A stretch of DNA of 64,000 nt from Lepraria neglecta (taxonomy: Eukaryota; Ascomycota; Lecanoromycetes; Lecanorales; Stereocaulaceae): positions 2,983,501-3,047,500 of the forward strand of contig CM065646.1 of assembly GCA_033220425.1 (NCBI GenBank). Reading direction: 5' to 3'. The translations under genes were made by a program, and so were the position numbers. The notes below the pieces were generated by a model, which was given only the letters and a program-made list of their open reading frames with translations, had not been told where the DNA came from and made no database searches. This document shows, one piece after another, positions 46,897 to 58,611 of this stretch. Position 1 is the first letter of the stretch; the number at the start of each line of letters is the position of its first letter.

Positions 46897-49800
46897 CTAC
46901 CCAGAACTAGCTACCCCCAACCCCCTCCCCTCACCCTCCCACTTTTTCAACCAAACCTCTACAAACTTCCTCACATACCCATCCTCTACCATTCTCAGTG
47001 CCTCTCTCAAAGCTTTGCTGTCTTTTTCTGCCGTCTTGGTTTCGAACCTAATCTCACCTGCCTTCTTTTCGGCAACTCCATATCTCTGCTCGAAATGATC
47101 GATCAGCTTGACGGCAGGGTTTTGCTCTGGGTCGCCGCCATTTCTTTCGTAATCTCGTAGTTTCTGTAGCCATTCGTAGACAGGGACGACGGTGAAAGAG
47201 AGGCCGGAGCGCTGAAGTTCCGGAAGGAGGTCATCTGTCCAGGAGAAGGTGTGGCGGTTAACGAGGTTGTAGACCAAATCGGTGTCGGTATCGGAAGCCG
47301 GAGGCTGTGATGTGGTGATACAAGCGAGTTCGAGGATTGTACTGGCTACGGTGTCGACTGGCAGCCAAGATTGGGTCTCGTCAAGAGCAGGTAGAACGCC
47401 CAGTGTCAGTGCCGATCTGATAATCAATGGGATAGCCTCCATATCATTCCAAAGACCCATCTTCCCATCACCAACGATCTGACCGATCCTAAGAATTCGG
47501 GTCCTGGCACGTGCTTCGATAGCCGCGTTACGCACTATGTGCTCGGCAACGAGCTTTGAGCGTGCGTAACCATATGGTGCTGCAGCTTTGAGGTCGTGTA
47601 TTGGAGCTTCTGGAATAGTAGCTGGTGGAGGCGTAGATAAAGCTGTGGCTATCGAGGAGCAGAAGAATAGTCGGGCTGGATGGGGCGCAGAAACGGACAT
47701 AGAAAGCTGGACGAGGTTATGAACGCCTCGTATGTGCTGTTCTTCAAAGCTGCTGGTGCCGAGATTAAAGTTGACGGCCCAGGCGCTGTGGATGATGGTT
47801 GTGGTTTCGCGTTGTAACCTTTTGTATACTTCAGGAGACAGTCCAAGGTCTGCTCTGCTGAGATCACTTGTCAAGGCTATCAATCGACTTGTGTCTGGTA
47901 GGCTGAGATCACGCTGATGCAACGCTTTCAACACACGCTCTTCGGGATTCTCGCCCCTGGCTAGGCAGTATACGCAGCGAACGTCAGACCGATTGAGCAG
48001 CTGGGCCAGAATATGTGCCCCTAGTGAGCCAGTCGCACCTGTGAGGACCTAAAAACACGGTCAGCGCAAGTCGTTCACCCTTGGATACGTGACAAACCAC
48101 TACGTGCTGGTTTTGGAAGGTCGAGTACTTCTTGATCAGGGCTTCCATCTCTTGAATCTCATCTACGTCATCATTTGATGCCGTTTCGTTCAATCTGAGA
48201 GCGTAAAGGTGCTTGGCTAGACGAGCCACGTTTACAGTGTCGAAGATGACATTTTGACCAAGTTTCCTGCTATTGCCGCCGATATCCATTTCCTTCAATA
48301 TCAATCCTCGCATTTGGATAGCTTGAAGACTGTTGACTCCAGCGGCAAAGAAATCGTCCTTGTTGCTCGAAAGGTGCACACCTAAAGCCTCTCTAAATGT
48401 CTTCATCACCCAGTCTTCGATTTGCGGTATATCAAGTCGAAGGGTGCCAGTGTTGGCGTTCTCAAGCTTCTCATATACGGCCTCAATATCCTTAGCAAAC
48501 ACACGATATATCTGAGCCCGCTTGATTGACTCTTTGTCAGTCTTTGGGTAATCAATGTCTGCTGAAAATGGGACAATTGTCTCTTTGCTAATCTGAGAGA
48601 AGCTCTCAGCATGACTATTTGCATGCTGTACCGTTGGCCAAACTGCATCAATGAAGTCTTCGTCTGGCATTTCCTTGGAGCCTGCGTTTCGAAAGATCAG
48701 GATACCGGGTGCTGGCCTGCCGGCGCCGAAGATGCAACACTCCTTGATCATAGGATCTTGTCGTATTCGGCCTTCCATAGGGACCGGCAGCACTTTCTCG
48801 CCGTTGGTCAGAGTAAGGCGGTCATCTAAACGACCGATGTATTTCCAGGCGTCCATGTTAGGGTGCTTCAAGAAGACATCTTTAGAATGAAACGACTTGG
48901 GCGGATCGTTAGAATTCGATACCACCAGTGCCGGCAGACCATGCAAATAGACGCATTCGTAGGTGCCGTCTCCCAATGGCTTCATCCAGATGAACTTGGC
49001 AACAGGCGGAGGTATTCGGATGTAATCCCACGTTTTGTCTTCCGCGGGGCGGTTGAAGGAGGATCCTAACATGCCCATCTCCGTAGCACCCCAGAGGCTT
49101 TCAAGGCGAATTCCTTTATTCACCAAATCATTTCCCAGGTCGTCTGGGCACCCACTTCCAGAGAACACTACTCGTTTGCATTTCTTCATGGCGTCAACGC
49201 CTCTTTCCGAGCCTGCTAGAAGTTCGAGCGTATACGGCACCAAATGTAGCACGTCGGGTCTAAGATGCTCCAACACTTCAATAACGTAGTCTGCCGTAAG
49301 AGGCAGATTCGGATTATTCATGTACACCGTCTTGCGAGCTATCATGGCATTTACCATTGCCCAACTCCCGTAACCGTGAAAGAAGGGAAAGGTATTGAAT
49401 TCTACTTGACCTTTGGGTGGAGGTATCTTCATCATGAGGCGTTTATGCGGGATGTAAATTGGTTTTGGGAGACCAGTCGAGCCAGATGAATGCAGTATGG
49501 CAAGTGTCCAATGCATCTCTGCCTCCCGTTCAGTGTTCTCGCGCTGGAAGCGCGGCTCATCGGATAGCGGTTTGTCGAATTCGTCACGTCCTATCATGTG
49601 TATCGCCTCGACAGGTTGGAGCTCCTGAGTCTGCGAGGCGAGGGTTGCCAATTGAGCTGTCTTTCCAGGAATGATGGCAAAGGCACCCGTTTCCTCGATT
49701 AGCTTCGCACATGCGATGGGTGCCAAGCGGGGAGACAGGCATAGCATTGTATATCCTAGTCTAGCCAGAGCGAAAAACGTAATCACGTAGGCTAGATCTG

Positions 49801-50146
49801 TGGGAGCCAGCAAGGCCACCACTTTGGGCGTCTCATTGCTACTTCCAATCTATTTTATCAGATTAGATAGACTTGTTATGTATGCAATCAGGATGTGGGA
49901 TCCCACCGGCTGCAATCCATGGTTTAGGTAGGATTTGGCGGCATGATCCACAAAGCGGTCGATATCCCTGCCTGTGAATCCTTCGAAATCGATGACACCA
50001 CGCTCGGATTGTGGAAAGCAGAGCAATGGTATCTGTATCTTATCTGCGGCTCGGGCCTGCAGGAGATCGTCTGCGATCAGATAATTCTCCTTGTCTACGG
50101 AGACACTGCCATTTGCAACTTCGTTTGTGGTGGCTACGTGTGTCAT
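46897..50146 (-). CDS. NRPS-like A-T-R enzyme (adenylation-thiolation-reductase)
   Basis: Three exons, 50146-49907, 49849-48098 and 48048-46897, give 1047 residues; introns are 57 and 49 bp. The adenylation domain (about 20-560) shows LHSSGSTGLPKP, WGATEMG and YIGRLDD. The carrier domain has DDFFAAGVNSLQ, with the phosphopantetheine serine at about residue 587. The reductase domain from about 665 has the NADPH motif LTGATGSLGAHIL and YGYARSK (about 822-828), typical of thioester reductases that release an aldehyde or alcohol. There is no condensation domain, so it should activate one carboxylic acid, load it and reduce it. The substrate cannot be read off. Start ATG 50144-50146 lies before MTHVATTNEV. 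Its divergent and nearby partners are an SDR and an MDR reductase, as in small metabolite clusters. Confidence 0.9.
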
Positions 50147-51169
50147 GGCTGAAACAATGGAGGCCCACTTGTCAGAAAGTAATAGACACGAAGCGTTGTT
50201 TTGTATGTCAAGAGGAAGGAAAAGTATATCCAGAGAACAGAGAATAGTATATACTAGGTTACCATCAAGTACAGTAAGGACGGTATCACGCAACTGGTGA
50301 TGACTTTGTGCTCATTTATCGTCAAAACTTAACTGTCCAGCAATTGCCACTGATTTTCGGATATCGAAGAGAAAGTGGTCAACGGCCATCCAAGCATCAG
50401 AGGGAGGGTCGGCCATGATTGGCTTGCCGCAGAAGGATTCTATTAGTAGATTCAGACGGCAAGGAGCGCCAGGTGGCAATGTAACTTTATTATGAGACAA
50501 CGGCGCGGTTTTCGAAGGAGCACTATCCCTTACCAAAACGCCCTAAGGCGATGTACGATCGATTTCGGAAGCCTGCTGGGCAATCGAGACTGGCCGTTGT
50601 CGCAACTTCATCATCTTACCTCAACGTTCTTTCGGTACAGTAATCGCTGAATCCTTGCGTCATTGCTTTCAAATGACGTGTAGGCCTCCTCCAGTCTCCA
50701 AAAATTCGCTTATCGTAAGATACAATTTGGTTCAGTGAAAAATCTGAGCGCTGGTAGCCCCTGGTGCGGAAGCGAACCAGGAGCCTTCCACCTTTCACGG
50801 GGATGGGATTACGCCATCGATAGCGGCCCGGTAGCCGTTAGCCGTACCCAAAGGAGGCCATTGCATCTTAACACTCAATATTATCTTGCCATGAACGCCA
50901 CTTGGCCCGTCTGTGGGAATCCTGTGAGAAAGAGAAAGGAATTGAATACACCTTTCATGGCGAAGTAGGGACATGAAGCGGTCCGGGTGGTATAGGTAGA
51001 CGGCTTGGCTGACCGACAAGATTCTTCCTGGTTCGAAGTCAAATATTTTTGACTTCTGTTATCCGAAGTGTTTGGATGGTTGGACAACATTTTTTCGTCA
51101 ATCGATCCCCATCTTAGCACAGAGCCTTAAAATCCCACAACAACGAACCCTGCAAAATAGTCTAGCATC
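50147..51169. promoter_or_regulatory. Divergent promoter region, NRPS-like gene and SDR
   Basis: 1.0 kb separates the two start codons and no gene is seen in it. A shared bidirectional promoter would co-regulate the two enzymes, though sequence alone does not show this. It contains the palindrome at 51035-51056. Confidence 0.5.
51035..51056. promoter_or_regulatory. Perfect palindrome upstream of the SDR gene
   Basis: GAAGTCAAA and its exact reverse complement TTTGACTTC flank a 4-bp TATT spacer, 114 bp before the SDR start. A dyad of this type could bind a dimeric regulator; that is inference. Confidence 0.45.
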
Positions 51170-52114
51170 ATGGCAGCAATGGAGAACCTCTACCGCAACC
51201 CAGCGTCCTCCGTAACCTACCACCATGATACCTACCCCTACATATCCCCGTCGAAGTTCGCGGGATCGCTCAAGAACAAAGTTGTGCTCATCACTGGAGC
51301 TGGTCGAGGGATTGGAAGAGCCACTGCCCTCGCCTTCGCTGCAGCAGGCGGATCGGTAGCCTGCATGGCACGCACAAGATCAGATGTCGAGGCTGTCATC
51401 GAAGAGATTGAACAGAATAGGCACTCTCGAAGCATAGCCATTGTGGGAAACGTCACGGATCCTGAAGCGCCCGGCCGGGTTCTGAAAGAGGTAGAAACAA
51501 ACTTGGGCCCCGTGGATATCTTGATCAACAATGCTGGGATAAGTCGAATCTCAGACATTGAGCATGAGAAAGATATGTTAAAGGCTTGGGACGTTATCAA
51601 TGTCAACATGCGGGGGACCCTAGCTTTCATCCATGCAGTGGTCCCCTCGATGATGTTACGGAAGAGCGGCTGCATCATCAATGTCGTCTCCGTCCTCGCT
51701 ACGATCTCTCTCCCATACTTCTCCGCCTACAGCTCTGCAAAGGCTGGCCTCATACGTGCTACACATATCATGGACATGGAGTTCCGCCCTCACGGCATCT
51801 ATTCCTACGCTGTACATCCTTGCATGTGTGCAGATTCAACTTTGGGTCAAGGTGCTCTCAATGTGGAAGCACATGAGAAGGTGGATGGAGTGAAGCAATT
51901 CATGAAAGACTTTGTGCCGAGTATGAAGGATACATTGGCTTTGCCAGCAGATACCTTTGTGGCTTTGGCTGCTGATCCTGACGCTAAGCACATGAGTGGA
52001 AAATATATCGATAGTAGTCAAGATTTGGGTGAAGTCTTACGCGAGGCTAAGAAAGGTCCCGAAGGGAGGATTGAGAAAAAAGGGCTGTATACGTTGAAGG
52101 TTGATACGTTGTGA
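51170..52114 (+). CDS. Short-chain dehydrogenase/reductase
   Basis: A single exon of 314 residues. It is a classical SDR with the Rossmann glycine motif ITGAGRGIGRA (about 41-51), ILINNAGIS, the catalytic serine in INVVSVLA and YSSAK as the Tyr-x3-Lys pair. Arg in the ARTRSD segment after the second strand suggests NADPH preference. The C-terminal region holds substrate-loop sequence and a terminal KKGLYTLKVDTL. The likely reaction is ketone or alcohol interconversion on a small molecule. It diverges from the NRPS-like gene and its stop codon lies 21 bp from the stop of the MDR gene, so all three are tightly packed and may form one pathway. No intron or damage is seen. Confidence 0.92.
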   Translation: MAAMENLYRNPASSVTYHHDTYPYISPSKFAGSLKNKVVLITGAGRGIGRATALAFAAAGGSVACMARTRSDVEAVIEEIEQNRHSRSIAIVGNVTDPEAPGRVLKEVETNLGPVDILINNAGISRISDIEHEKDMLKAWDVINVNMRGTLAFIHAVVPSMMLRKSGCIINVVSVLATISLPYFSAYSSAKAGLIRATHIMDMEFRPHGIYSYAVHPCMCADSTLGQGALNVEAHEKVDGVKQFMKDFVPSMKDTLALPADTFVALAADPDAKHMSGKYIDSSQDLGEVLREAKKGPEGRIEKKGLYTLKVDTL

Positions 52115-52135
52115 GCGACTGCGTAGCAGAGCTTG

Positions 52136-53361
52136 TTATTCCTGAGGATTCATGATGATCTTGCTCTTCGCCTTCCCGCTCAGAACGTCTTCAGCAGCGG
52201 CCTGAATCGCCTTCAAACCACCACTTCTCTTCTCAATGGGTGTTGGTTCAACAGCCCCTGCGATAGCTTTCGGCAGATACGTAGTATACCACCATTGAGC
52301 ATACTCGCTAAACTCTGGTTTCTGTGTTGCGAACTCAAAGGTATTGTAGACCCGCTCCACGTTTCCGGGGAGGTCCACCTCACCCGCACGTGTGGAGATG
52401 AAACGGCCCCCATTGGGCTGTAGCAGGTTACTAAGTACCTGCTGCGAAGTTGGATCGCCACTCGCAGTCATGAGATATTTGAAGGTCCCCAGTTTACGAA
52501 GCTGTGATTCGATTTCAGAAGACTTATAATCCAAGACTTCCGAGGCGCCAATCTCTTTCAGATGAGTGAAACCTCGAGGAGAGGCGGTTGCGATCACAGT
52601 ATAGCCGACCTAATGAATGTCAGATGCCATGGTGTTTTGAAACTTAGAGGGCATTTCTCGTACGCTTTTGGCATACTGGACAGCGTACCTTCACGGGATG
52701 TCAGCAAGTCTTATTTGGAAAATCAACTAGGAGACTTCACACACCCTCCGACTGCTCCACCCGCACCCCAAATTAGGACCTTTTCGTTCCCATGTGCACT
52801 GCTGTCCCCCTCACCAGGCTTCTCCATGCCCCCATACACATGCAACGCACCAACCGCTGTCGACAAAGGGAATGACAAGGCAACTGCCAGATCAAAATCG
52901 GCATCTCCAATCTATTAGGAAAGCAAGGTTAGAAAGATCTTAGTCAACGTGCAGTGCAACTCCTACCTGAGCGGTTGACTCCGCCTTGCTCAAGACATAT
53001 CTCTGCCACCCTCCCCATTTCGCTTCCTTCGCTACATACGTCGGCGTGCTACTCACAACCCTGTCCCCTACCTTGAAGTCTTTCACGTCGGCACCGACAG
53101 CCGCGACCGTGCCTGCGATGTTACTGCCGAGAATGAATGGGTAGGGAACGGGCATGTAAGCCAATTTTCTTATGCTCGCGTCCAGAGGCTGGATGGCTAT
53201 GGCTTCATTCTGAGCCATTCCTTAGCAAGTGCCTTCATGATGTGTGAGTCTCTAACCTTTATGAGGATCTCACCCGGCCCAGGCTCATGGTACGGTGCTT
53301 CGTCAATTTCCAAGTCTGCTTTTGGGGAGCGGATCCATGCTGCTATGTTTTGAGGCGACAT
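52136..53361 (-). CDS. MDR-type zinc-independent-looking alcohol dehydrogenase/enoyl reductase
   Basis: Five exons, 53361-53257, 53209-52967, 52911-52745, 52688-52664 and 52609-52136, give 337 residues. Exon 4 is a 25-bp microexon encoding YAVQYAKS. Introns are 47-56 bp. The fold shows GPGEILIK, then NEAIAIQPLDASI, LGSNIAGTVAAVGADVKDF, the GDRV strand, and the nucleotide motif WGAGGAVGG (about 137-145), followed by GYTVIATAS. Catalytic-zinc cysteines and the GHE motif of true zinc ADHs are not visible, and the sequence resembles stand-alone trans-enoyl reductases of fungal metabolite clusters (LovC-like). NADPH-dependent double-bond or carbonyl reduction is inferred. Start ATG at 53359-53361 gives MSPQNIAAW. 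Confidence 0.88.
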
Positions 53362-54905
53362 CGTGAGTGCTACTAGAGTCAAGAAACAAAGTCTGTGTAC
53401 ATTGAAAGGCCTTCTCTATATATCGCTTCATCTACTGTATATATTGTTGAATTTCCAAGCAGAGGGCACATTTCCCCATTGCTTTGAATTCCCTTACTCA
53501 TGGCTGAGGTATTCAAAAGGTTTCGCATTTACGCCAAATTTCCTTTCCTCACTAGGTTTAATCACACTGTCCCAGTACCTTGGTTACTGACTCAATTCGT
53601 CAATCCGCTAGCACTTATTAGCGTGGACTAAAATCTGCAGGTGTCTTTGTCAGACGGACTATGCAGACAGCCACAAAACTAACCACTGCGACTGACTCGT
53701 TAAGGTCACGACATGGGTCTCGATGCTTCCAGATGATCGCTACTGCTTTTATTGAGCAGGGCAAGCCGAATTGCTGGTTTTGGTGCATTGCAGAGCTCGA
53801 TTTGGTAGGGAAAATGTTCATCTGACCTTGCAAGGACCTTATCTCACTTCGAGATAGGTATTAATGCAACATCTCCAAAAGCCTCATGCGTGAGGGAAAT
53901 GGAAAGGTGATCGCGCGGAGCTGAAGCGAATACCAAACTGGGACTCCATCTACAAGGGTGGCATTCGTGGTTCTGGCAACCATGCAGCACGCACAATGTG
54001 TTGCATGATCTCCCTTCTATCGGGCATAGACTGGCTTTGTTTCAATGTACCGGTAACCTTGGAGGGGAATGGTAAAGGGGCCGTAACATTATTGGCGTAT
54101 GCTTCCATTTGGGGATAGCAATACTGTTTGGCTACCTTGTAAGGGAAGAGGCGCACTCTACGTGCGAATACATTGGGCTTTCGATATCAAATGACTGCAG
54201 AAAGCCTGCGCAAGATCATATAGTGCTCTTTCCTTTGGTGCTTCCATGCACTACCGTCAAATCTATAGCTTATCTGAAACTTCCTCGGAGGCCTGCCCGC
54301 GCTCGAAACCTCCACTTGTGAGGTAAAATGTTCTACCGCAGTGGGTTCCGGGTGTTTTGATGTGAGGCTGACCTCAGATTCATCTCATGATGGCGGCGAG
54401 ATTTTGGTCTCTTTGGGCTGAGGTACAGCATAACTCTCCTGTACTTTCTTTTTCTTGATATTTGTTCAGGTAGAGAGAACATTAATAGAGGATTTCGAAT
54501 ATGTTTAAGAAGCAACATTCTAAAAAGGTTCTGATAATTGCCTTTACTTTATCAAATATATAGTCTTAGGGTTTTGTGAAGTAAAGCAAGGCTTGGAGTG
54601 CATGCTCCAATAACGCCTATCCGACTTGTGCGATTCCCCTGATCTTCCCAGATGCAATATTCTAATCCAGTGCTCCTATAAGACATGCATGCATCGCACT
54701 ATAGCTCGTAAGTATAGCCATTCAAGTCATTCAAATTGCATACATTCATCTCATTCCTCAAGTATCATATTCGCCCTCCCTCCTCCCCCTCCCCTCGCGA
54801 CCGCCTCATAGAATTGAACCTCGAAATATCAGTCGGACTCTCCGTACTCGAGCTCGCGCTCTCCAACTTCGTCTCCCACGGCTCGCTATCAGTCGAATCC
54901 ATCCG
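53362..54905. other. 1.5-kb intergenic region
   Basis: It lies between the MDR gene promoter and the 3' end of the aspartic-protease-like gene. No frame has recognisable homology and no repeat was seen. Confidence 0.45.
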
Positions 54906-57356
54906 CTACATCGTCTGCGGTGGTGGAACTGTCTGGCGCGGTGAAGCTGTATACCCGCGAATAGCCGGACGCGACGTATTCGAAGAGTGGAAAGTAGAGG
55001 CTATGATATGGACATGGCGTGCGGGCAGTGTTATTGGCGAGGACTCGGATTCAGAGCTCGAGTCTAGGTGTGTAAGGGTGTGCGCGCGGTTGGAGAAGGG
55101 AGAGGAGACGGGGCCGTCGGAGTCGGAAGTTGAGGGGTCGGAGTGCGTGATGCCGGTGGGTGAGGTATTGCTAGGCTGATTAGTGTGGATGAAACCGCTT
55201 TCGGAGTCTGAGGAGTCCATGCGGAGATTTGACGGCCTCAATTGGAGGGAGGGAACGTCGGACTCGTCGGATTGGTAGCGGCGGTGGAAGGTGGGTCGAC
55301 GAGGCATGCCGTCTCTAGAGAATCCGGTTTCAGATTCCGAGGAATCATATCTCTCGGACATAGGGCGCTGGATTGGTAAAGGATATCTGAAGGCTGGGTG
55401 GCGGCCATCGAGGGATGGGGACGGGTGGCCGGAGCTGGCTGCGCTGATGCTGGGGGAGGCTAGTTCGTGGCTGGGATCTGGGGTGGGGAGTTCTGAGTTC
55501 GAGTACATTGGTTCGGGGGTTGAGAGTTCGGAGCGTAGCTTTTCGGGACTTGGGGATGGTGCTTCTGATCTTGATAATGATTCTGGGCTTGAGAGTTCTG
55601 ACCTATTTGCAGGAGAGCCGGGGAGTTCGATGATACGGCTCTGTGGTCGGATGGCGTTGGGACCGAAGAATTCCATGCCTTCCATTTCGGACAGGGGTGT
55701 CATGGGATTCTCCGCAGGTGTTATTGTGACAGTAGTGGACTTTTTGAATCCAACCTCTGGGTCTTCTGAAGAGTCATGCTTCTGCATGTCTAACATGTCG
55801 GGCGCAACTTTAGGCTCGTCACCGGGAAGCTTGGCTTTTCGATCACGCTTCTTACGATACATTTTGCGGACGAAGAATGCGCCAATGAGCGAAGCAATGA
55901 GGACGATGACGATGGCGATTCCGGCTATGGCACCTATGCCGATACCGTGAGAGCTATTGCCTGTCGATTTGACTATTGACGGACCGGTTGAGGTTGGATT
56001 CGAAGGTGCCGTGCCGGTGGTGTCGGTGGACGAGATGGGAACGATATGACTTGGCATGCTTGGGTCGAACGTGGCTTGCGAAATCGAGAAATTGGAGTGC
56101 TCGTAGTCGACGATCAGGAAGCTATAGAACGTTAGTAAATTGTAGGCGAATCCATATTCGCTATATTGCTTACGATTCCTGGAAGAAGGTTCGGCCCAGC
56201 GTAATTGAGTTTTCATCAGATGCGCGCTGCAGAGGGAAGTATCTTGACTGTTTCTTAACCAAAGGATAATTGGCCTCGAGATCAAAGCTAGCGTAAGGTA
56301 GAGTGATGTTGACTGATGGTCCATTGAGACTGTTGGCCAACTCAAATATCACACTTGGATTTTCTTGGACCAAAGCATCATGCAGAGTATCGTTGACGAG
56401 GTACAGGTTGTTAAGAGGGTCCCAGGAAATGCCAAAGGCAGTCTCGAAAAGCTGGCATGCTTCTTGGGGAAGCCACAAGTATGGCACCGTGGAATCTACA
56501 AGTGCCATGATACCATGAGATAGTAGCGGCGTCTGAATCTTCGAAGTGGAGTATGTGATCGACGGTATTGCCACGACGAGCTGCCTCACTACTGTTGGTG
56601 CGAAAGTAAAAGAGACAGCGTTCGGCGTGAATCTTGATGCATCGTAGCCACCCAATGTCAAGCTCGCACCAACACCGCCGTTTGGCTCTGAGAAGGGTAA
56701 GCGGGATTCTATATCTTGAATGACTTTGCTTACGATAAGACGCCCCAGCTGTGTAGCCATATGACAGACTTGGTATCAGGTTCTCATTCTTGAGTGAGGT
56801 TAAGAGACTTGGCGACGAGTCGCTACTGTCTGTAAAGTTGATGGGTTGATTTGAGAGTCCCAGACTGCCAACATAGAAAGCCTCTGTAGTAATACCAGCA
56901 ATCACTTGATGGTTCACTGAGATGTTGGCGGCTCCAGGCTTTCCTGGTAGTCCGACCGTATCATAGCCATATGAGCCATTCACAGCATTACCAGTGTAGC
57001 CCAGGTTGCTCTCCGCGCCAAGTTGGAACATGTGCTTGACATTCCAAGTAGAAGACTTGGTGTCATCATACTCTCCACCCCGAGCTTGTGTACAATTCGC
57101 AGCATCATTAGGGCCGCAGCCTTCAGGCGCAACCACCCAGGTAGATGCTACCTCGGTAGACGCAAGGACTTGTAGCTGCTGAGGTGGGGTTCCGGCAGTG
57201 ATCGAGAAGGTTGACCAAGCACCATCGGCTCCAAGGCTACGAAACCGCAGTTGATTAGCAGCTGACAATGTCGATTTCTTGATAATATGGGAAATGAGAA
57301 ATCGCATACAAGTCTCCGCTTGGATCAACCACGATCGGCGCTGCTTCGATCGGCAT
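54906..57356 (-). CDS. Membrane-anchored pepsin-fold protein, probably catalytically dead
   Basis: Four exons, 57356-57310, 57236-56734, 56687-56174 and 56121-54906, give 759 residues. Residues about 15-380 have the A1 pepsin fold: GAWSTFSITAGTPPQQLQV, the CGPNDAANC cysteine loop, SLTLGGYDASRF and FFQESFLIVDYE. The first active-site triad, normally DTG, reads STE (residues 42-44), while the second is present as DST (residue 248), so proteolysis is unlikely. Ser/Thr-rich stalk 385-412 leads to one transmembrane helix (about 414-438) and a basic stop-transfer KMYRKKRDRK. A cytosolic tail of about 320 residues is Ser/Pro/Glu-rich. This suggests a surface sensor or adhesion protein. No signal peptide is evident at the chosen ATG; a further 5' exon may be missing from this model. 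Confidence 0.8.
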
Positions 57357-58611
57357 TATCGATTACTCTTTTCGGAAATGAGACAATATGGTGAAAGGAC
57401 AAGAAGGAAAGAGTACGAAAAACTGCAACGATGGGAGTTGCGTCACTTCATAACAGCACTGATGCTGGCAAGTCGACGGAAGTAAGAATCGAGACACGCT
57501 GACACCGCATCAACAGAGTATATCAATAGATTTCCAGAATAGTGGGAAGGCACGGAAGAGCCTATCGCGTTGCTAGCAGGAATAGAATTCGAATGGTCCA
57601 GGCATGCGCAGACGGTCGGAAGAACGTGGGATGCGGATACCATGCGGTTCATGGCTGGCCTCATGCAAGCAACAAGTGCATTACACCCCCACCTTCGCAA
57701 CGCTCGCACTGTAGACTTTATCATGCACGGAGCAGGCATTCTCGTCTATTATTGCTAGTTCCTGTTTGCTGGTCCTTGCGACTGCTTATCTGACAAAAAA
57801 ACTCTTGTTCTGTGCCACTTGCCATGTGGCTCGCCGTGCCTAGCTCACCTAGGTCTTGTTCGCCGGTATGATAGCGGGACACCCAGGTGTCGAGACGGAA
57901 AGGTTGAAGGCTTGAAGCCATTGAAGCCGTGCGAAAGATGGGAAACTTTGACTGGGTAGTCCTGCATGAGGCGCGACATTGTAAGCGATAAAAGACCCCG
58001 CTTTCTTAGCTTCCAATCCTTCGACTGCACCTCCTCCCAAAGACATCCACTGTGAGAAAATGGCGCAAACAAACGGCCAATGATGACGGATCCCAACCGA
58101 GACATAGGGCGAGCTGCAGCTAGACTGCATAGATGTATGCAACTCAGAGTTGATCCCACCACCACTTCTTGAGCCGGGAGTTGACTTCTTTCACCGCCAG
58201 TAAGAGATCCAACCAACCGACATCTCCCCTCAACCGGACGCCTGAGCCCCACCAAGTACCGCGAGCTCCGAAGAAGCAATGGTCAAAGGTCCAGTAAGCG
58301 GGCCGATGACGAAGTACCATACTCTTCATGGCTAGGATGTCTCGTGAAGGCTTGGTCGAGGCTTCCAAAGCGCTCAATTCACCGGCGAACCCTGTGAAGA
58401 ATAGGCGCTATCGAATCAGCCTCACGCAAGACTCCGAGCGGGTGGCAGTCTTGAGTACCTGAAATTCCGAAGATCCCCCTTCTAGCGAGCTAAGTGGTCG
58501 CAAAGTCGAGACCTATATATGAGAGCTCCTCCCGGGCAAGCTACCTAGTTCGTCGTTCCTGCACTCAGCTTCCCGACCCTCACTCGTTGCTAGGGTCAGT
58601 ATACAAGGACA
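57357..58611. other. Intergenic, promoters of two divergent surface-protein genes
   Basis: 1.25 kb holds no coding signal. A TATATAT run at 58513-58520 sits about 95 bp before the GPI-type gene and may be its TATA box. Confidence 0.4.
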
